64,000 nt of DNA, taken from NCBI GenBank assembly GCA_963575745.1, contig CAUYUJ010002067.1:1-64000 (forward strand). Direction: 5' to 3'. The DNA comes from Prorocentrum cordatum. Taxonomy: Eukaryota; Sar; Dinophyceae; Prorocentrales; Prorocentraceae. The stretch's first letter is position 1, and each line of letters starts with the position of its first letter. The position numbers were made by a program, and so were the translations under genes. This document shows positions 61,344-64,000 of the stretch, one piece after another. Below the pieces are notes generated by a model. It was not told the DNA's origin. It did no database searches and saw only the letters and a list, made by a program, of their open reading frames with translations.

Positions 61344-61528
61344 CCCAGACGTGCTCGCATCGTAAATCATGGCGAGCAATTATGTTCGGCCGTTTTCTGG
61401 CCTCGGGGAGGCCCTGGCCGGGGCCGGGGACCGTCAGAATACGACTGAGCATGAAAACCTGGTCCCCGGGAGTGGATGGGTACTTCTGGGGACCCCGTAC
61501 TGAACACATCAAGACATCACATGGCGGG
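61344..61528 (-). mobile_element. MITE family B, copy B19, abutting a kinase exon
   Basis: CCCAGACGTGCTCGCATCGT to 'aagacatcacatggcgggg', with 'ggcctcggggaggccctggccggggcc' inside. It touches the end of the kinase coding sequence. Confidence 0.7.
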
Positions 61529-61555
61529 GTTTGACCGATCCCCATCTAGGTGGCG

Positions 61556-61712
61556 AGGTCCAAACCCTACCCTCACCAACCATCGATTTTCCAGGGTCGA
61601 TGGGGGGCGAGGGTCGAGTTCGGATTTCGACACGTGCTCGACGAATTCCGAACCCTATCCCCGCAGCCCATCGAGCTGCCTGAACCGTTGATCGGCGAGG
61701 GTAGGGTTCAGA
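61556..61712. mobile_element. Palindromic miniature element (family P)
   Basis: 'gtggcgaggtccaaaccctacc' is mirrored by 'ggcgagggtagggttcagac'; a pair of 'atcgatttt/tcgatgg' and 'attcggaa' motifs lies inside. Confidence 0.5.
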
Positions 61713-61734
61713 CTTAGCCGCCGACCATCCAGAA

Positions 61735-61910
61735 GAGACAGAGGAGCAGGAGGAGCAGGAGGAGGGGGAGAAGGAGGACGAGGAGGAGATGGAGGAGGAC
61801 GAGGAGGAGGAGGAGGAGGAGGAGGAGGAGAAGGAGGAGGGGGAAAGAGGAGTAGGGGAGGAGGAGGAGGAGGCGGACGAGGAGGAGGAGGAGGAGGAGG
61901 AGGAGGAAAC
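61735..61910. repeat. (GGA)n microsatellite
   Basis: Interrupted GGA/GAG tract. Confidence 0.9.
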
Positions 61911-62051
61911 AGCGTGGCCTCGGTCCCACTGGCCGACTTGCCCACCTGGGTGGCGTACCCACCTGGGTGGGGATGTATGCCTGCTCCTTCGGGCTCCGCG
62001 GGGCCTATCCCCACCTTGGGAGGGTGGGCTGGTGGGGCGGAGATACCAGTT

Positions 62052-62201
62052 GGAGCAGGGCGATTTGAGACAACGTCAGCTCAGAATCGCCGACGCCGAC
62101 GCCGACGACGACGACGCCGACACCGACGACGACGACGCCGACGACGACGCCGACGCCGACGACGACGACGCCAACGCCGATGCCGACGCCGACGCCGACG
62201 C

Positions 62202-62237
<36 letters not shown>

Positions 62238-62376
62238 CGACGACGACGACGATGCCGACGCCGACGACGACGACCCCCCTGAGCTCGCCGCCAACTTCCG
62301 TCGCCGAGGGGGTCGGCCGCGCTCGCCTGCCACGGCCCGGAGCAGGGCGATTTGAGACAACGGCAGCTCAAAATCG
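62052..62376. repeat. (GAC)n microsatellite bracketed by 38-bp direct repeats
   Basis: 'ggagcagggcgatttgagac' starts 62052..62089 and again 62339..62376 with about three differences. Between them lies CGACGC/GACGAC repeat sequence. Each 38-mer is itself an imperfect hairpin (CGATTTGAG/CTCAAAATCG). Confidence 0.75.
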
Positions 62377-62503
62377 GTCCCCGCACCCCCCCCTGGGCCC
62401 GAGCGCACATGTTTTCCAAGCTGCGTCCAGCCGTGGCGACGAGGCGGCCCCTCGAAGGCCAACCACTGTTGCCTCACCTGGCCCTCTCCTGAGCCATGGC
62501 CCA

Positions 62504-62658
62504 GGCTCAGACGTGCGATGTCCTGATTTGTTCAATGCGGGGCCCCTGGAAGTCCCGACCCATTCCCTGGCGGTCCCGGGGCTCGGCGACGGCCCCTAGA
62601 AGCCAACACTTGCCCCAAACCGCTCGGCGTATTCTTACGACGCGAGCATGTATGGGGT
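62504..62658 (+). mobile_element. MITE family B, copy B20
   Basis: CTCAGACGTGCGATGTCCTG to CGACGCGAGCATGTATGGGG, with a shortened core. Confidence 0.6.
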
Positions 62659-62743
62659 GGGAGTGGGAATCAGTTATCGGGCGTGCACTATAGCCAGGGT
62701 CAGCCCAAACCGGGGTCGGCCAGGGCATTTTCGCGAAGCCAGG

Positions 62744-62935
62744 TCAGCCGCTTCCAGCTATGGTGCTCCCATCGTACTTGAGGACCACATCCAAGCAATA
62801 ATCTCGAGCACCCAGAGAAGTATATCGAATAAGTGTCGAAGGAGTATCGCCTCCCGGGGCCCGACGCGCGGAAACCCTCCAGCTTCGGTAGTTTCTTAGT
62901 GCTCGAAGCTCTTCCGGGTGATCGAGGCTAAAGTA
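62744..62935 (-). CDS. Unrecognised exon-like segment
   Basis: The minus frame reads FSLDHPEELRALRNYRSWRV and STLIRYTSLGARDYCLDVVL, then KYDGSTIAGSG and a stop. GGTTCCAG|CC just upstream could be an acceptor, making this a terminal exon. The family is not recognised. It lies upstream of the kinase on the same strand. Confidence 0.35.
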   Translation of the reverse strand, partial: YFSLDHPEELRALRNYRSWRVSARRAPGGDTPSTLIRYTSLGARDYCLDVVLKYDGSTIAGSG

Positions 62936-62950
62936 GGCTGGAACCCCATA

Positions 62951-63117
62951 CAGTCGGGCTGCTGAAAGAAGGACCAGTAAATAAGGAACGGAGCCCCTTC
63001 TTGGCCCTGGAAGCGCCTCCGTGCCGCAGGAGGGCAAGAAGAACAGCACTAGAGGAACCTAAGGAACATCGAGCCCCTTCCGAACCCAAACTGTTCCTTA
63101 TTTCAGCGTCATGACTG
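62951..63117 (-). mobile_element. MITE family D, copy D4
   Basis: CAGTCGGGCTGCTG to CAGCGTCATGACTG, TA on both sides. Confidence 0.75.
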
Positions 63118-63344
63118 TAAGCTTCCAGGTCAATGGAGGGCAGACGGGGCGGAAGCGGCCCCGCGTGGCTCCCAGACAGGGGCGAAGCCAGACGGCATCG
63201 GCCGACACCCGTCAGCACCAACACCCCTCGCGCGAGCCCCGCGGCCCTGGCCGCGCGCGCCTTCCGAGCTCGCCTTCCCGCCGCTGGACCGCTCAACGTC
63301 AAGTCTCTCAGGGCTTGGGGCTTCTACCCCCCAGGAGTTGAAGA

Positions 63345-63475
63345 GAGCAGGAGGAGGAGGAGAAGGAGGAGGAGGAGGAGGAGGAGGAGGAGGAGGAGGG
63401 GGAGAAGGGGGGGGAGGAGGAGAAGGAGGAGAAGGAGGAGGAGGAGGAGGAGGAGGAGGAGAAGGAGGATGAGGA
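63345..63475. repeat. (GGA)n microsatellite
   Basis: Interrupted GGA/GAA tract. Confidence 0.9.
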
Positions 63476-63659
63476 GCCCCCCTGGGTACCAGCGGGGGCG
63501 TTCGATTCGATGTGCGTTCGAAGCGGACGAAGAGGCGGGTGCCGGCGCGTCGTGGGGTGGTGCTCGCTTAGACGAGTACGCGCGCGGAGTGCGGACCGAT
63601 TGTTTTGACTGAGTGTTCTCTTGTTCTGGGTTTGCGTTCTGGGTCTGGGCTTAGGTCGG

Positions 63660-63860
63660 TAAGAGCGCGCCCGTGGGGTAGCTTCTGGAGCGGTAAGAGC
63701 CCCCCCCTTTGGAAAGGGGGGGATGGGGGGGTAACTTCTGGAGCGGCCAAAGGGGGGGGGGGTAGCTTCAGGGGGGGGACGAAAAAGCGGGGGAGGGGGG
63801 GGGTAGCTACCGGCAGGGCGGGTCCAAGGGGGGGGGGTAGCTAAGGGGGGACCCCCCCCC
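63660..63860. repeat. G-run-rich short tandem repeat
   Basis: 'ggggggtagcttctggagcgg' type units of about 35-50 bp with long G homopolymers, so indel errors are likely here. Confidence 0.6.
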
Positions 63861-63890
63861 TTTACGAGTTCCCCACGGGCGCGCTCTCTC

Positions 63891-64000
63891 TTAGGTCGGG
63901 CGTGTCCCCCTCCGGGGGGGTTGTGGACGACAAATCAAAACAATCAGCCCACAAATGCTCCAAACGGGTCAAAACATAATGTTTGGACATCGTCCCCCGA
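63891..64000 (-). mobile_element. MITE family A, copy A17, cut by the window end
   Basis: TTAGGTCGGGCGTGTCCCCC, then 'ttgtggacgacaaatcaaaac', the right end of family A in inverse orientation. Confidence 0.75.

Noticed and set aside
1-64000. tRNA or rRNA genes
   Set aside because: I looked for conserved rRNA blocks and tRNA arm patterns and saw none; a dedicated covariance-model scan would be needed to exclude a tRNA.

Overview
The window is nuclear DNA from a dinoflagellate. The best single proof is an exact copy of the 22-nt dinoflagellate spliced leader on the minus strand at 43248..43269. Supporting signs are the GC-rich, repeat-dominated sequence, very long introns relative to exons, GC-AG as well as GT-AG candidate splice sites, and a LINE of the EEP-RT-RNase H type. 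A large-genome thecate species such as Prorocentrum would fit, but the sequence alone cannot name the species. Only a small share of the window encodes host protein. Most long open frames are shadows of (GGA/CCT)n microsatellites, of tandem arrays, or of GC-rich DNA that lacks stop codons.

Host genes. (1) 4776..~6386 (+) is a secreted protein resembling lytic polysaccharide monooxygenases/chitin-binding type 4 proteins. It has a signal peptide, a new N-terminal His and Cys-rich repeats. It is split by an intron and carries a one-base homopolymer frame break. (2) 58221..61343 (-) is a TKL-like protein kinase gene. Four exons with consistent phases cover subdomains I-IX, and its introns are packed with miniature elements. 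A few further exon-like segments (for example 12290..12610 +, 27755..27815 +, 62744..62935 -) read like protein but are not recognised.

Retrotransposons. 36049..43269 (-) is a near-complete LINE of about 7.2 kb. It has an ORF1 with a CX2CX11CX2C motif and an ORF2 with endonuclease, reverse transcriptase, CCHC and RNase H modules, all catalytic residues being present. It begins exactly with the spliced leader and is flanked by an 18-bp direct repeat of microsatellite sequence. 16260..19089 (-) is a 5'-truncated, frameshifted relative with a perfect 17-bp target-site duplication. 33558..33935 (+) is a fragment of a different LINE.

Miniature elements. More than fifty short copies fall into families, most of them inverted-repeat (MITE-like): A (TTAAGTCGGGC..., 8-bp duplications), B (CCCAGACATG...), C (GCGCGGA palindrome), D and E (TA-flanked CAGTCG and CAGTGG), F (CCACCACCACC ends around a GGA core), G, H, I, J and others. 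Nesting is visible (A in B at 956, A in C at 49519). Families E and F, and one A copy, contain GGA/CCT microsatellite tracts inside their ends, so they could help spread these microsatellites.

Tandem arrays. 102-bp units at 2205..3105, with a diverged relative at 34060..34780; 386-bp units at 9410..10600; hairpin-bearing 157-bp units at 10620..11250; 88-bp units at 47674..48404; a TATG-type tetranucleotide field at 55560..56310. An assembly gap of 100 N lies inside a GGA tract at 57733..57832.
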